NCBI GenBank assembly: GCA_029563035.1
Contig: JAKQTP010000123.1
Span: 1 to 64,000, forward strand
Direction of reading: 5' to 3'
Source: an archaeon
Lineage (GTDB): Archaea; Iainarchaeota; Iainarchaeia; CSSED10-239
Length of the DNA: 64,000 nt
Shown here: one piece after another, positions 35,247 through 45,118 of the stretch
Layout: each line of letters begins with the position of its first letter
Position numbering within the stretch: the first letter of the stretch is position 1
The notes under the pieces: generated by a model
What the model was told of the DNA's origin: nothing
Seen by the model: only the letters and a program-made list of their open reading frames with translations
Database searches by the model: none
Program-made: the position numbers and the translations under genes

Positions 35247-36484
35247 TTCATCTCTTCTAATAGCGTTAGTTTAAGAGGCTTTAATATAGAATCCCAATTA
35301 TATTGAGAATATAATAGTTCATGTTCTGCGGAAATATCTATATGTAATAGATTAGAAAAAGCTTTTATATCTTCCAATTCTTCACGAATAAAATCACCAC
35401 CTACAATTTCATAAATAAGTCTATCATCTAAATATTTAGATTCTTCTAAAATAGGTGAATTATTAGTAATAATTACTGGCATTCCGTATGACATCACTTC
35501 AAAAATTCTTGCTCGATGAGAATATCTATTTTCTAGCCAATGTTGAGATAGACAGATACAAGCATCGTATTTTTCAAATAATTTTCTAGGATCTAATGAA
35601 TTATATTCACCTATTATTTTCATATTAGAAGATGTATTTATATAATCCAAGTTTACCGATTTTTGTAGAAATCTAGTAAATCTTGGATGCTGTATTCCAT
35701 AAAAGTCTATTTTTATAGATGAATGATTATAAAGATTTGTAATTAAATTCTCGAAATCATACCATGGATAAAATGGTCCATACCATAATAATTTTAATTT
35801 ATCAGAATGCTCTCTAGTTACAGGTTTATGCCAAGTTATACCATAAGGAATCTTAAGTAAAGGTGAATTCTTATAATTATCTACATTAAGTTTATTTAAT
35901 AAGAATAATTGGCCTTCATAATATCTTTTTTGTCTATCATTTGCATATAATATAAGATCTGCTCTTTTTAAAAGTTCAGAATATTGACGTAGTAATGTCA
36001 ACCATTGATATTTTTTTAGTTTTTCATCTGTATGATAGCTAACTGCTGCTGGAAATTCAGCTAATAGTGGTATATAACCATCTAAAATAACTCGAATGTG
36101 TGGTCTTAATTTTACAATATTCTTAAACCCTATACCACCTGTACACTGTAAAATAACAATATCAAATTTAGAAAGAATATTTTTTAATTCTTTGGAATAC
36201 TCCCAAGAACACTTTTTATAGTTATAAGATTCTATAGAATAAGAAAGTTTACTATAATCAATATTATTTTTACCCGGATGATTTAAATCAGGTATTAATA
36301 AAGTTACATCAAAATCAGTTGATAGATATTCTGCAAACTTTTGTGCACGAATACCAGTAGCTGCTGCGTTGCAGCATTTAGATTTCGTTGAATAAAGAAT
36401 TCCATTAATATAAATGGAATCTGGGCAGTTTGATGCAAGGGGTAAATTTACAGCATCCGGTGATAGGATACATAGCTTTTTCAT
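35243..36484 (-). CDS. GT-B glycosyltransferase, paralogue of the 38691 gene
   Basis: A 413-residue GT-B family 4-like enzyme. It opens LCILSPDAVNLPLAS. Later motifs are RADLILYANDRQKRYYEG, PLLKIPYGITWHK, LKLLWYGPFYPWYDFENL and FEVMSYGMPVIITNNSPIL. The gene at 38691-39929 carries the same landmarks in the same order (LVANERQTFFYEG, PLLKVPYGI, LKLLWYGTVYPW, ALEMLANQLPIIIND), so the two are duplicates that now flank a structural gene. The C-terminal half holds the nucleotide-sugar site. Confidence 0.88.
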   Translation of the reverse strand: MKKLCILSPDAVNLPLASNCPDSIYINGILYSTKSKCCNAAATGIRAQKFAEYLSTDFDVTLLIPDLNHPGKNNIDYSKLSYSIESYNYKKCSWEYSKELKNILSKFDIVILQCTGGIGFKNIVKLRPHIRVILDGYIPLLAEFPAAVSYHTDEKLKKYQWLTLLRQYSELLKRADLILYANDRQKRYYEGQLFLLNKLNVDNYKNSPLLKIPYGITWHKPVTREHSDKLKLLWYGPFYPWYDFENLITNLYNHSSIKIDFYGIQHPRFTRFLQKSVNLDYINTSSNMKIIGEYNSLDPRKLFEKYDACICLSQHWLENRYSHRARIFEVMSYGMPVIITNNSPILEESKYLDDRLIYEIVGGDFIREELEDIKAFSNLLHIDISAEHELLYSQYNWDSILKPLKLTLLEEMK

Positions 36485-36518
36485 TTCATTTTTTATAATA
36501 TAACTTAGTTAATTTTTT

Positions 36519-38681
36519 CTAAACTAAAAATTCAGAAGTTGAATCATTACAATATACAACTCTATAAATTAATTCTGGTGGTATTACCTCTGAAAATACA
36601 CTTAATAATCTATCCAACTGAAAATCTGGTATATCCTCATTATCTACAGCATATATTATTATAGTAATATAAGTAGCTTTTCTTTGTGCAAGATACTCAC
36701 TAGATACCTTAGTATTAGGTAGATTTATAACTTCTGTTGGATGATCAAATGAAGTAAAGGTATATAAAGGAGGTGTTCTCGTAGATGTTGATAGGTTATT
36801 ATTGCTGATATCTACAAATAAATTTGCATGCAATTGGCTAACAAAGGTTAAATTACTATAGTCATATACAGAATTAGATCCTTTATACTTGTATACATTA
36901 TAAGTTTCAATTCCATTTACTTCTGGCCACATGATAACATTAAAACCTTGATATCCTGTACTGCTTTCTAATCCCGTACTTGTTGGCCACCAGCGATTAT
37001 CTATACGTAGTGTTGTTGCGGAACTTTCTTGGTCACCATTTACTGATGTAACACCATAATAATAGTTATCTCTTTCTAATCCCCATTCTCCTGTAGAACT
37101 ATTAATTACAAAACTCCTACTAGTTTTTTTAGGATCATATAATGAATTATTATAGTAAATTTCATAATGATCAAATTCATCAATATTTTCTTGAAAAGCA
37201 TCTAATATGATATTTAAAGCCTCTCGATATCCACCGTATTCATATGCTAAATAGATAGCTATAGCAATATTTCTGTAAGGTTCTGCTTCTTCTGAAATAT
37301 CCCTATAATATTCTATTAAGGAAGATATTCTTTCTTCGAAAGCCTCAAATCTACTTTCTGTTAAGGATAGATCATCTTTTTGTAAATTAATTTCAGTCCA
37401 TATATCTGTATATTCCTTACCTAATGCTGCAAAGAAAGAATATAAATTTACTATATTTATTGTTTGTTTTGTAGATTTTCTAGAAAACCCTATATTTTTA
37501 TAATCTCTGGCATGCAATTGTAAATGAGAAGTTCCTTTTGATAAAGAAACACCGAATTCAAAATTACCATAAGAATCTGTAATTACAAACTGATTATGAT
37601 TACCATTCAAATAAACATCTACTTTAGCATTACTAATACCTAAATACCCTTTAAAAAGGTATTTACCTTTCAAAGCAGGTATATCAAATTTATTCTTATT
37701 ATAATAATTATGATCTATTAAAACATTTTTAAGATACTTCCAATAAGGTTGCTGCAGATAATCAATAGGAGAATTATCCACCGATCTGAGATAGGGAGAT
37801 TTATCTTGTAAGGCTTGTGTAATTATTGGATAAGTAGCATAATTGCTTAGTAGTCTATTTGGATTAACCGCAGCAACATAATATAGATAATTACAATTTC
37901 TTTTTGCTGTGATATCTGTATATGATGTATTTTTTGTGTATCCAAGTAATGAAGGTGTAGTAGAATAATCTACTACATAAATAGCTAAATTTCTAAATCT
38001 TGCAGAATAATCCTGACTTTGATCAAATACAAAGCTACTTCTATTAGAATCTGTAGCAAAAAATACTCCTTCAATAGATACCTGACCATACCAAATACTT
38101 TTCTTTAATATATCTATTACATATACATAGCTTTTATAAGTAAAAGCATCGGATACCAAAGCACCTGTAGCTGCATCTAAATATGCATCTGTAGGTACAC
38201 TCATTTCTGTTCTATATACCGCATAATTACTTAATTGACTATTTTTAGAATCTGTAGTATCTAATGCATCCCAGGATAAGCTTGTATCATAATTGTCATA
38301 TCCTACAACTAAATTTTCTGGTGTAGATAATAACGTATATACAACTAAATCTGCTGTTCTGGCGGAATGTTCTTGATTAGCTGCAATCGCTTCAACAGAA
38401 TAAAAGATTTTTCTACCAAAATCTTCTTCTGGTACTGTATACGAAAAATAAGTTTTATTTGTGATTAAGTCATTATATGTGCTTATTGTAGAACTTTGAT
38501 TAGCACTTTCGTCTACTTTAATATCGCAGCTAATAGAATGCCCACTAGTATCTGTAGATTTAAATAATTCATAACCACCAATATTTGGATCAGTATGAAT
38601 ATCAAATTCAAAAATAATAGTTTGTACATTATCTTCTACTGTAATAGAAGAAACCGCAAAGTTAGTTATGCTCGCTATCAC
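36519..38681 (-). CDS. Tail/baseplate protein with FnIII-like modules, gpI-like position
   Basis: A 720-residue structural protein. Residues 1-115 and 118-290 look like fibronectin-III-like beta domains (STPENLVVGYDNYDTSLSWD). Residues of about 335-405 resemble a carboxypeptidase-regulatory-like Ig domain (ISNAKVDVYLNGNHNQFVI). A helical stretch at 410-500 follows (TDIWTEINLQKDDLSLTE), then more beta structure. It follows the J-like gene in the operon with only one glycosyltransferase gene between, where P2-like phages carry gene I, and the fibre gene comes further on. The function is assigned from position and composition only. Confidence 0.6.
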   Translation of the reverse strand: MIASITNFAVSSITVEDNVQTIIFEFDIHTDPNIGGYELFKSTDTSGHSISCDIKVDESANQSSTISTYNDLITNKTYFSYTVPEEDFGRKIFYSVEAIAANQEHSARTADLVVYTLLSTPENLVVGYDNYDTSLSWDALDTTDSKNSQLSNYAVYRTEMSVPTDAYLDAATGALVSDAFTYKSYVYVIDILKKSIWYGQVSIEGVFFATDSNRSSFVFDQSQDYSARFRNLAIYVVDYSTTPSLLGYTKNTSYTDITAKRNCNYLYYVAAVNPNRLLSNYATYPIITQALQDKSPYLRSVDNSPIDYLQQPYWKYLKNVLIDHNYYNKNKFDIPALKGKYLFKGYLGISNAKVDVYLNGNHNQFVITDSYGNFEFGVSLSKGTSHLQLHARDYKNIGFSRKSTKQTINIVNLYSFFAALGKEYTDIWTEINLQKDDLSLTESRFEAFEERISSLIEYYRDISEEAEPYRNIAIAIYLAYEYGGYREALNIILDAFQENIDEFDHYEIYYNNSLYDPKKTSRSFVINSSTGEWGLERDNYYYGVTSVNGDQESSATTLRIDNRWWPTSTGLESSTGYQGFNVIMWPEVNGIETYNVYKYKGSNSVYDYSNLTFVSQLHANLFVDISNNNLSTSTRTPPLYTFTSFDHPTEVINLPNTKVSSEYLAQRKATYITIIIYAVDNEDIPDFQLDRLLSVFSEVIPPELIYRVVYCNDSTSEFLV

Positions 38682-38690
38682 TTATATGTC

Positions 38691-39929
38691 CTAAAAATTT
38701 TCAATATAATCTATTACCGGTAAAAGTGTGTTATTCCAATTAAAAATATTTGTAAAGGTTTCATAAGAATCTTTAGATATCTTACTAGATTTTTTGTTTT
38801 CGCATATTGTTATCAAATTTTCTTTTATACTGGGTATATTTACATTTCTAATATTATCTTTTAAAAAGTCTAATTCTGTATTTAAATTATCTAGATCATT
38901 AATAATAATAGGGAGTTGATTTGCAAGCATTTCTAATGCTCTAGTTTTATGTACATAAGATTCATATATCCAATTTCTGTTAAGACAAATACCAAAATCA
39001 TATTCTTCATGTGCAGTACCGAGATCAAAATCTATATCATCTATTATTTGTATGTTTGAAATATTGGGTACATTATCAAAAAATGATTTAAAGTAGGTAT
39101 TAAAAACTTTGGGCTGCCTAGTGTGCTTAATATTGATAAAATCTATACTAATTTTATCAAAATCTGCTAATTCCTTAATAAGAACTTCAGGACATTCCCA
39201 AGGATACACTGTTCCATACCATAATAATTTTAAGTTATTGCTTGATATATTAAAATTTGTTTCTGTAAATTCCTTTTTTTCTATACCATATGGAACTTTC
39301 AGTAAAGGTGAAAATTGAAAGGTACTATAATTTAGTTTTCCTATTCCATAAAAAAACCCTTCATAAAAAAATGTTTGTCTTTCATTAGCTACCAGAAGAC
39401 AATTAGATCTAGTAATTAGATCATTATATAACATCATTGCTTTTTGCCAAAAAACTTTTCTAGAAATCATAGAATGTGTTAATAGCTTTCCTGATAATTC
39501 CTGTGGTAGTATGTTATATCCATCTACGATTAAATTTACTGTACTTGGTAATACAGAACAATTTTGTATTCCAGATCCAGAATTACATTGTACAATAACA
39601 AAATTAGCTTTCTTAAGTTTTCTGTCTAATTCTTGTGTCCAGTTCCAAGAAGAAACTCGATAATTATAAGATCCTATTTCAAATTTTATATTACTAAAAT
39701 CTACAATTTCTTTTAATTTATCAGGTAATGCTATATCTGGAACTAACAAAAGTACTTCATATTTTTCTGCAAGAACTGAAGCAAATTTCCAAGATCTAAT
39801 TCCTGCGGGTTCTGCGTAAGTATATTTACTTTTAAATTCTTTTCTTTCTTGTACAGATAAAGAATCTAAATATTCTTTTTTAATAGGTAATGGTACAACG
39901 TCTGATGCGATTATAACAATCGTTTTCAT
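38691..39929 (-). CDS. GT-B glycosyltransferase, paralogue of the 35243 gene
   Basis: A 412-residue family 4-like enzyme. Residues share the landmark series of the 35243 gene: TIVIIASDVVPLPI, then IVQCNSGSGIQN, LIVDGYNILP, LVANERQTFFYEG, LKLLWYGTVYPW and ALEMLANQLPIIIND. It lies alone between the J-like baseplate gene and the gpI-like gene, 38 nt from the former, so it was probably created or moved by a duplication that split the tail operon. Confidence 0.87.
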   Translation of the reverse strand: MKTIVIIASDVVPLPIKKEYLDSLSVQERKEFKSKYTYAEPAGIRSWKFASVLAEKYEVLLLVPDIALPDKLKEIVDFSNIKFEIGSYNYRVSSWNWTQELDRKLKKANFVIVQCNSGSGIQNCSVLPSTVNLIVDGYNILPQELSGKLLTHSMISRKVFWQKAMMLYNDLITRSNCLLVANERQTFFYEGFFYGIGKLNYSTFQFSPLLKVPYGIEKKEFTETNFNISSNNLKLLWYGTVYPWECPEVLIKELADFDKISIDFINIKHTRQPKVFNTYFKSFFDNVPNISNIQIIDDIDFDLGTAHEEYDFGICLNRNWIYESYVHKTRALEMLANQLPIIINDLDNLNTELDFLKDNIRNVNIPSIKENLITICENKKSSKISKDSYETFTNIFNWNNTLLPVIDYIENF

Positions 39930-39967
39930 TTAATTTTTCCTTCATTTATATTTAAATTAATTTATAG

Positions 39968-41431
39968 TTAATAAGTCCATTCTACTAAGGTTACTGTTCC
40001 GACTTTAGGATACTCATTTGAATACATCGGTATATCACCACTAGCTGTGGCCGTTCTTCCATCAGATGCAGTTAATGTAGCAGTAAGTGCATTAATGTTA
40101 TCTACACCTGAGGTATTCTTAATAATATCAAGTATCTCGATTAGTTCTATCCTAGAAGATTCAGAACTATCAAAAGAATCTAAATAACTGCCGATATCTA
40201 GACTTGCTGCTGATATTACAGTATTAATATTTACACCCGTATTTACTTTAACTAAAGCGTATACATCTATTCCAATTTCAGATTGTTCTCTAACTAAATA
40301 ATCTCTATTATCATAGGCATTTACATCGGAATTTAAATCACTTTCAACAGTAGTTAAAAGCTTATTATAGTTATATCGTATTTCTATTTCATCATTTGCT
40401 TGAAAATAGCCTAATGCGGCAATACCATCACTATTAAGTTCAACTTTATCACTACTCCTGGTGGATTTTGCTAAAGTTCCTGTATCTTTAGTTAGAGTAT
40501 AATAATCGCTATCTACAGTGGTACCATTTTTGATAACCATAGTAATACTATCTACTGGTTGATATGTTAGTATTATACCTGTGCTAGTATATGCACAATC
40601 TTCTATATAGCCTTCTAATCCTGTGGATGTAATGGTTATAGTATCTGTTACACCTTCTAAAATTTGATCTTTAATATAAATATCTATAGCACCGCCTAAT
40701 CCTTCGCTTCTAAGCATTAATGCATCATTAGATCCTACTACTGTGGCTGTGGGTGAATAGCTTTGAACATATAATAATAATCCAGCTGTTGTGCTAAGAC
40801 TTCTACCTTTAAATTTAGTTCTAACTTGATTTAATCTATCTGTTAAAGATCCTTCTGCATCGCCGCCAGTTATAGCATCATTATTAATACACCCCTCTAT
40901 TCCATTAATTGAAGAAGTAAGTTGTGTAATGGTTTGGGCACCAATAGACCCATCAGGACCAGCCATATCCGCAATAATATTTACCGTTATTTCGTATCTA
41001 GAATTTGTAGCATTATAATAAGAAGAAATATCCGATACAGGTATTACGTAGTAACCAGAAACAGTATAAGTTTTGGTACCATCAGCATTTTTTCCACCTT
41101 TGCTAGAATCTATAATTATATCCGCAGCTGGTATGTTATGTGTGTAGAAAGTTAATTCACCAGTAGAATATGTAGCAGGTATAATGCCTACATCATAGTT
41201 TCTGCATATAACATCTAAATCCTCTGTTAGTAGTTGATCTGCATAAATAAAAGGTGCTTGCAACTTATATAAATATTCTAATGCTGTCCAAATATCTAAT
41301 AATTGACCTTCTATAGGTGCTTCTACAAAGGTATCTTTTTCTGGTGTACCATCCGTTAGATCGATATCTATTAATCTATTATAACTAGTTATTAATGATG
41401 TTCTAAGATCAGTAGCAGTTTTAAAATCCAC
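39968..41431 (-). CDS. Baseplate J-like protein (gp6/J family)
   Basis: A 487-residue baseplate wedge protein. The region YYVIPVSDISSY, NIIADMAGPDGSIGAQTI and GGDAEGSLTDRLNQVRTKF matches the J family, in which an N-terminal domain is followed by a conserved Gly/Asp-rich core and a C-terminal domain. It lies 2 nt from a gp25-like gene, as in P2 and T4-type modules. In the assembled baseplate these proteins form the wedge ring around the hub. Confidence 0.85.
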   Translation of the reverse strand: MDFKTATDLRTSLITSYNRLIDIDLTDGTPEKDTFVEAPIEGQLLDIWTALEYLYKLQAPFIYADQLLTEDLDVICRNYDVGIIPATYSTGELTFYTHNIPAADIIIDSSKGGKNADGTKTYTVSGYYVIPVSDISSYYNATNSRYEITVNIIADMAGPDGSIGAQTITQLTSSINGIEGCINNDAITGGDAEGSLTDRLNQVRTKFKGRSLSTTAGLLLYVQSYSPTATVVGSNDALMLRSEGLGGAIDIYIKDQILEGVTDTITITSTGLEGYIEDCAYTSTGIILTYQPVDSITMVIKNGTTVDSDYYTLTKDTGTLAKSTRSSDKVELNSDGIAALGYFQANDEIEIRYNYNKLLTTVESDLNSDVNAYDNRDYLVREQSEIGIDVYALVKVNTGVNINTVISAASLDIGSYLDSFDSSESSRIELIEILDIIKNTSGVDNINALTATLTASDGRTATASGDIPMYSNEYPKVGTVTLVEWTY

Positions 41432-41433
41432 TT

Positions 41434-41868
41434 CTATACCTCTTGAGAAAGATTCAATGTAGTCGTTTGTCCAGTAGCTACCTTTAATTGAATATTAAAT
41501 CTAATCTTTTGTGCATTATTTAAATCTTGATAAACACTAAAAACTAGATCTGTAATTACTTCAGACATGGATAAATTATTTCTAGTCTCTTGTAACGTAA
41601 CGTAATATTTAATAGAATCACTTAATTGTAATTCTAACATATCTAATGTAGCTTTTTGTGTAAGATTTTTATATAATTCTACATTATTTATATTAGTCCC
41701 ATAGCTTGGATTATATCTCGTATAGGTAGTTTTATTGGAAGATGTCTCTTTATCTGTAACTAAGAATTTTACAAAATCTCTTTTTACCTTATCTATATTC
41801 TGTACGAAAACTAGTCTTTTGTTGCTTAGAACAAAATCACCATTCACAAACTGTAAACCTATTGCCAT
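41434..41868 (-). CDS. gp25/W-like baseplate wedge protein
   Basis: A 144-residue protein just before the J-like gene. The sequence contains ELQLSDSIKYYVTLQETRNN and SEVITDLVFSVYQDLNNAQK followed by an amphipathic strand and FNIQLKVATGQTTTLNL, which fits the compact lysozyme-like fold of T4 gp25 and P2 W. Length and position are the main support, and I see no strict signature. The ATG is preceded by AAAGGTC. Confidence 0.6.
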   Translation of the reverse strand: MAIGLQFVNGDFVLSNKRLVFVQNIDKVKRDFVKFLVTDKETSSNKTTYTRYNPSYGTNINNVELYKNLTQKATLDMLELQLSDSIKYYVTLQETRNNLSMSEVITDLVFSVYQDLNNAQKIRFNIQLKVATGQTTTLNLSQEV

Positions 41869-41914
41869 AGTAGACCTTTTGTTATAAAAATAAGAATGCT
41901 ATAAGAATTTTAAG

Positions 41915-42415
41915 TTATAACGCGTCAATCTTAGATTTTAAAGTTGTAATAGAATCCTCTAAATCAGTCATATAGCTTATTTCTTCTTGTAAGCTATTAA
42001 TAAGATACCCTAGATATGCCTGCTCTCTTCTACAGTTATAAAGTTCACGCATACCGGAATCTACACTAGTATCTATTGTTCTTTGAATCATTGTCATATA
42101 TGCAGAATCTAGCACTTCATTTACTGTACGTATATCCTGTTTATATTTTATATATCGTTGATCTAATGCGTTAGTATTAAAATAGTTATCATTTAACGAT
42201 TCAATTCTTTTATCTATAATAAGTTTTCTTTGAATTAAATGATTTAATTTTTCTGTATCTGTATATTTAATTTCTATTAAATTGTCTTCAAGTGTATCCA
42301 ATATAATTTTAAGATTCTGAGCACCGGTATCTGTATCTGTATCTACAGTAATAGATTGTGCTGCTAATTGTTCTAGATAATCTTGAACATCTTGATCGTT
42401 TACTGAATATTGCAT
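41915..42415 (-). CDS. Coiled-coil structural protein, unknown
   Basis: A 166-residue, mostly helical protein with repeated hydrophobic heptads, for example QNLKIILDTLEDNLIEIKY and LEDSITTLKSKIDAL. It lies inside the baseplate module between the gp25-like gene and a Gly/Cys-containing protein, so it is probably a baseplate component or assembly factor. No family is recognised. Confidence 0.6.
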   Translation of the reverse strand: MQYSVNDQDVQDYLEQLAAQSITVDTDTDTGAQNLKIILDTLEDNLIEIKYTDTEKLNHLIQRKLIIDKRIESLNDNYFNTNALDQRYIKYKQDIRTVNEVLDSAYMTMIQRTIDTSVDSGMRELYNCRREQAYLGYLINSLQEEISYMTDLEDSITTLKSKIDAL

Positions 42416-42446
42416 TGTAAATATATCACTTTCTATAATAAATTAA

Positions 42447-42920
42447 TTATAGCCACATTCTTGCGCCTAGTAATAATTGTCCGCCTTGTATAGTACAACC
42501 ACACAATAAATCGTATGTAGCATCTACAAATGAATGAATAATATCATTCCAGTTTTTTCCTTTAAAAGAATTGCATATATTTATAAACTTTTGTTTTTCT
42601 CGATCATTAATGTCTATATTGATATTACCAAATCTAGTCATGAAATGTAAACTATTAATTATTTCTAAAGCAACATTATCTAAATAATCGTATTCATTCT
42701 TTTTAATTATATCAGACATTTTATCTATAAAAGCTTGCCGTAATTCTAAAGGTGTACGCAATACTACTATACCACCGAAGCTAAATCTCACAGTTAATGA
42801 ATGTAAACAACCTATATAATACGTTGCGAATAAATGAGATAGGTTATCTAAAGAGTTCTCTTTACCTTTATATCTTTTCAAGTTATCTAATATTAATTTA
42901 TCTATTTTAGTTTCGTTCAT
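42447..42920 (-). CDS. Baseplate-module protein, unknown
   Basis: A 157-residue protein with a helical N-terminal half (RFSFGGIVVLRTPLELRQAF) and a C-terminus with two closely spaced cysteines (LLCGCTIQGGQLLLGARMW). It starts directly after the stop of the Pro-rich spike-region gene. Its location between spike and wedge genes suggests a structural or assembly role. I cannot name it. Confidence 0.55.
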   Translation of the reverse strand: MNETKIDKLILDNLKRYKGKENSLDNLSHLFATYYIGCLHSLTVRFSFGGIVVLRTPLELRQAFIDKMSDIIKKNEYDYLDNVALEIINSLHFMTRFGNINIDINDREKQKFINICNSFKGKNWNDIIHSFVDATYDLLCGCTIQGGQLLLGARMWL

Positions 42921-43562
42921 TTATCCACCTACTTCATTTTGTTGTGATCTTACATAATTAGGGCATCCTTGTGGAAGCATCCATTTTGGTGGCACAGAAA
43001 TATTAAAAGCTGGTATATTAGGTAATTTAGGCATTGCAGGTATACCTGGAATCTTAAAAGGAAACCATTTTGAAGGATCCACCTGCCACCCAGGTGTTTT
43101 TTTAGTATAAGTACATTGTGTTTTTGCACCACAAGTTGGAAATCCTGGGCATTTGAAGGTAATTTGAAGACCAAAATCAAAAGGACCTGTACCTATAGAT
43201 ATAGGAATTTCAGGAGAACCTGGAAAACCTAAAATTTGATTAAAATCTACTCCCGGAAATGTAAAAGAAATGGGTAATCCAATATCTACACCAGTCATAC
43301 TAACTGTTACTTTTGGAAAAAAAGGTGCAGAAGAATCTATATCTACTATTATTCCAGCAGGTAAATCCGGTGGTGTAGGATCTGGTTGATCAGGTAATTG
43401 ACCACTAGTTAATTCTAATCCAGTAGAAGTAATAATAGTAATTGCACCAGATTCATCTATAGTAACTATAGGTGCAGGCGTTTCTGTTGTTACTTCATAT
43501 ACACCAGTTGAAGTATCATATTTATAAACAACACCTGAGGATGTTAAAAAAGGAGGTACCAT
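42921..43562 (-). CDS. Pro-rich protein next to the spike, possible tip or plug
   Basis: A 213-residue protein very rich in Pro, Gly, Ile and Phe (LGFPGSPEIPISIGTG, IPAMPKLPNIPAFNIS), with three or more cysteines in FKCPGFPTCGAKTQC. It follows the spike gene by 11 nt. The composition is compatible with a beta-rich, metal-holding tip such as PAAR-repeat proteins, but the PAAR motif itself is not seen. The role is inferred from position. Confidence 0.5.
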   Translation of the reverse strand: MVPPFLTSSGVVYKYDTSTGVYEVTTETPAPIVTIDESGAITIITSTGLELTSGQLPDQPDPTPPDLPAGIIVDIDSSAPFFPKVTVSMTGVDIGLPISFTFPGVDFNQILGFPGSPEIPISIGTGPFDFGLQITFKCPGFPTCGAKTQCTYTKKTPGWQVDPSKWFPFKIPGIPAMPKLPNIPAFNISVPPKWMLPQGCPNYVRSQQNEVGG

Positions 43563-43573
43563 TTAAATTAACC

Positions 43574-45100
43574 TTAATTTGCGCTAACACCTATTTTAGC
43601 TACTTGTAACTGTCCTGCTACAGTAGCTGTTACTTTCATAAGTAATGGAAGCATAGGTGGACCCATAGGACCTTTATGTAAATGATTATCGAAAGCTTGA
43701 TCTAGAAAGTCCGCAGTAGCTTCTCCCAATAACAGTACTTCCGAGGAGGCAGAACTTGAAGGTACACCTAATGTAATAGTATCTGTTCCTGCTACAATTA
43801 CATCTTTAGAAGCTATGGTAACAACTCCTCCTGACATACTTATATCAAATCCAGTATTTTTTAACATAAGTGACCCACCAGATTTATGTTGAATTATGAT
43901 ATCCCCATTATCTGTAAAAGAAATACCAGATCCGCTGGAATGCACTAAACTGGGTCCTTCTTTATCGCTGAATGATGTTATATTATTGTTACATCTTACG
44001 CTAAATTCAGTCTTACCGTTTTCATCCTTTCCAAACATCATTTGATCATTATTATCTTTATTAATAATACTAAATTTTTCACTGTTACATGAAAAAGCCA
44101 TTTCAGAGGTAACAAAGTCTAATTGTGTTGTATCAACATCAGAAGTTGAAAAATTTGTTCTAAATTTAAAATAAGATTCCGTTTGTTCATTTACAATGTA
44201 AAAGTTGCCATTTTCATCTACACCCATTTTTATTTTTGAAGGTAGCTTTAAAAGAAAATTTACTACGGTATCCAAATCTCTCAATAGTTTTTCTGGATCT
44301 CCTACCTGATTAAATACTTTACTTGCAAAAGCTAAAGTACCTGTTGTAGGCGCCGTATCTAATCCTGTATCTTCATCTGTTTCTAAAGAAGGATTTCCAG
44401 TCTCATTATTATATTTAGTTCCAATATCTACTCTAAATTCTGTGTGTGTAGTAACTGTTTCGTTTTCTTCTCCTTCATTAGTAATATCTCTCATAATTTG
44501 GGGGATATTAGTTTGTGAAGCATCGTCTTCTAAAACTCTTTTTACTCTTCCTGCTTTAATACTCACATCCAAAACTTCTATATCTAAATCATTTGCTAAC
44601 ATATTTATAGATTGTGAGTATTCGCTTAATTCTATAAAATTTCCAGATCCCCCATTTATTTTAACACTCCCATCATTAGTTAAATATACTTCTGCCTGTC
44701 CTGCACTAATGATTTGTACTTCTCCTGGATCTAGATATCTTAATAATGTAATTGCACCTGTTTTTGTTTCTTGTTTGTTTGAAGAAGATGTTTCTACTAC
44801 ATCCTCTGGAAGAAAGTATCCTATATGATGATACCCAAATTTATTTTTACCAGAACTATCTTTATATAGTAATGCTAGAACAGTACCAGGAATAGGAAGA
44901 GATCGTATTCCAGATCCTGCTAGTGTCAATACTTGATTAATTGCAACCTCGTCTACATCGTGTAATCCTCGAACATATACAGACATAGTTTGTCGCATAG
45001 AATCTACTTTTGTAATATCTGCATAATAAATAGGTCCTTGAATGCTTTGACTTACATATAAAGCATTATTATGGGGTTTACCTGGAAACGATATTGCCAT
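43574..45100 (-). CDS. Tail spike of the baseplate hub (gp5/VgrG-like)
   Basis: A 508-residue protein with an N-terminal OB-fold-like part at about residues 15-110 (ADITKVDSMRQTMSVYVRG, IPGTVLALLYKD) and a long repetitive beta-prism part. Its C-terminus has the typical DNHLHKGPMGPPMLP motif, which in this family precedes the needle tip. Together these support the trimeric membrane-piercing spike. It lies between the hub gene and the Pro-rich possible tip gene. Confidence 0.8.
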   Translation of the reverse strand: MAISFPGKPHNNALYVSQSIQGPIYYADITKVDSMRQTMSVYVRGLHDVDEVAINQVLTLAGSGIRSLPIPGTVLALLYKDSSGKNKFGYHHIGYFLPEDVVETSSSNKQETKTGAITLLRYLDPGEVQIISAGQAEVYLTNDGSVKINGGSGNFIELSEYSQSINMLANDLDIEVLDVSIKAGRVKRVLEDDASQTNIPQIMRDITNEGEENETVTTHTEFRVDIGTKYNNETGNPSLETDEDTGLDTAPTTGTLAFASKVFNQVGDPEKLLRDLDTVVNFLLKLPSKIKMGVDENGNFYIVNEQTESYFKFRTNFSTSDVDTTQLDFVTSEMAFSCNSEKFSIINKDNNDQMMFGKDENGKTEFSVRCNNNITSFSDKEGPSLVHSSGSGISFTDNGDIIIQHKSGGSLMLKNTGFDISMSGGVVTIASKDVIVAGTDTITLGVPSSSASSEVLLLGEATADFLDQAFDNHLHKGPMGPPMLPLLMKVTATVAGQLQVAKIGVSAN

Positions 45101-45118
45101 CTATTACTCCTTATTCAT

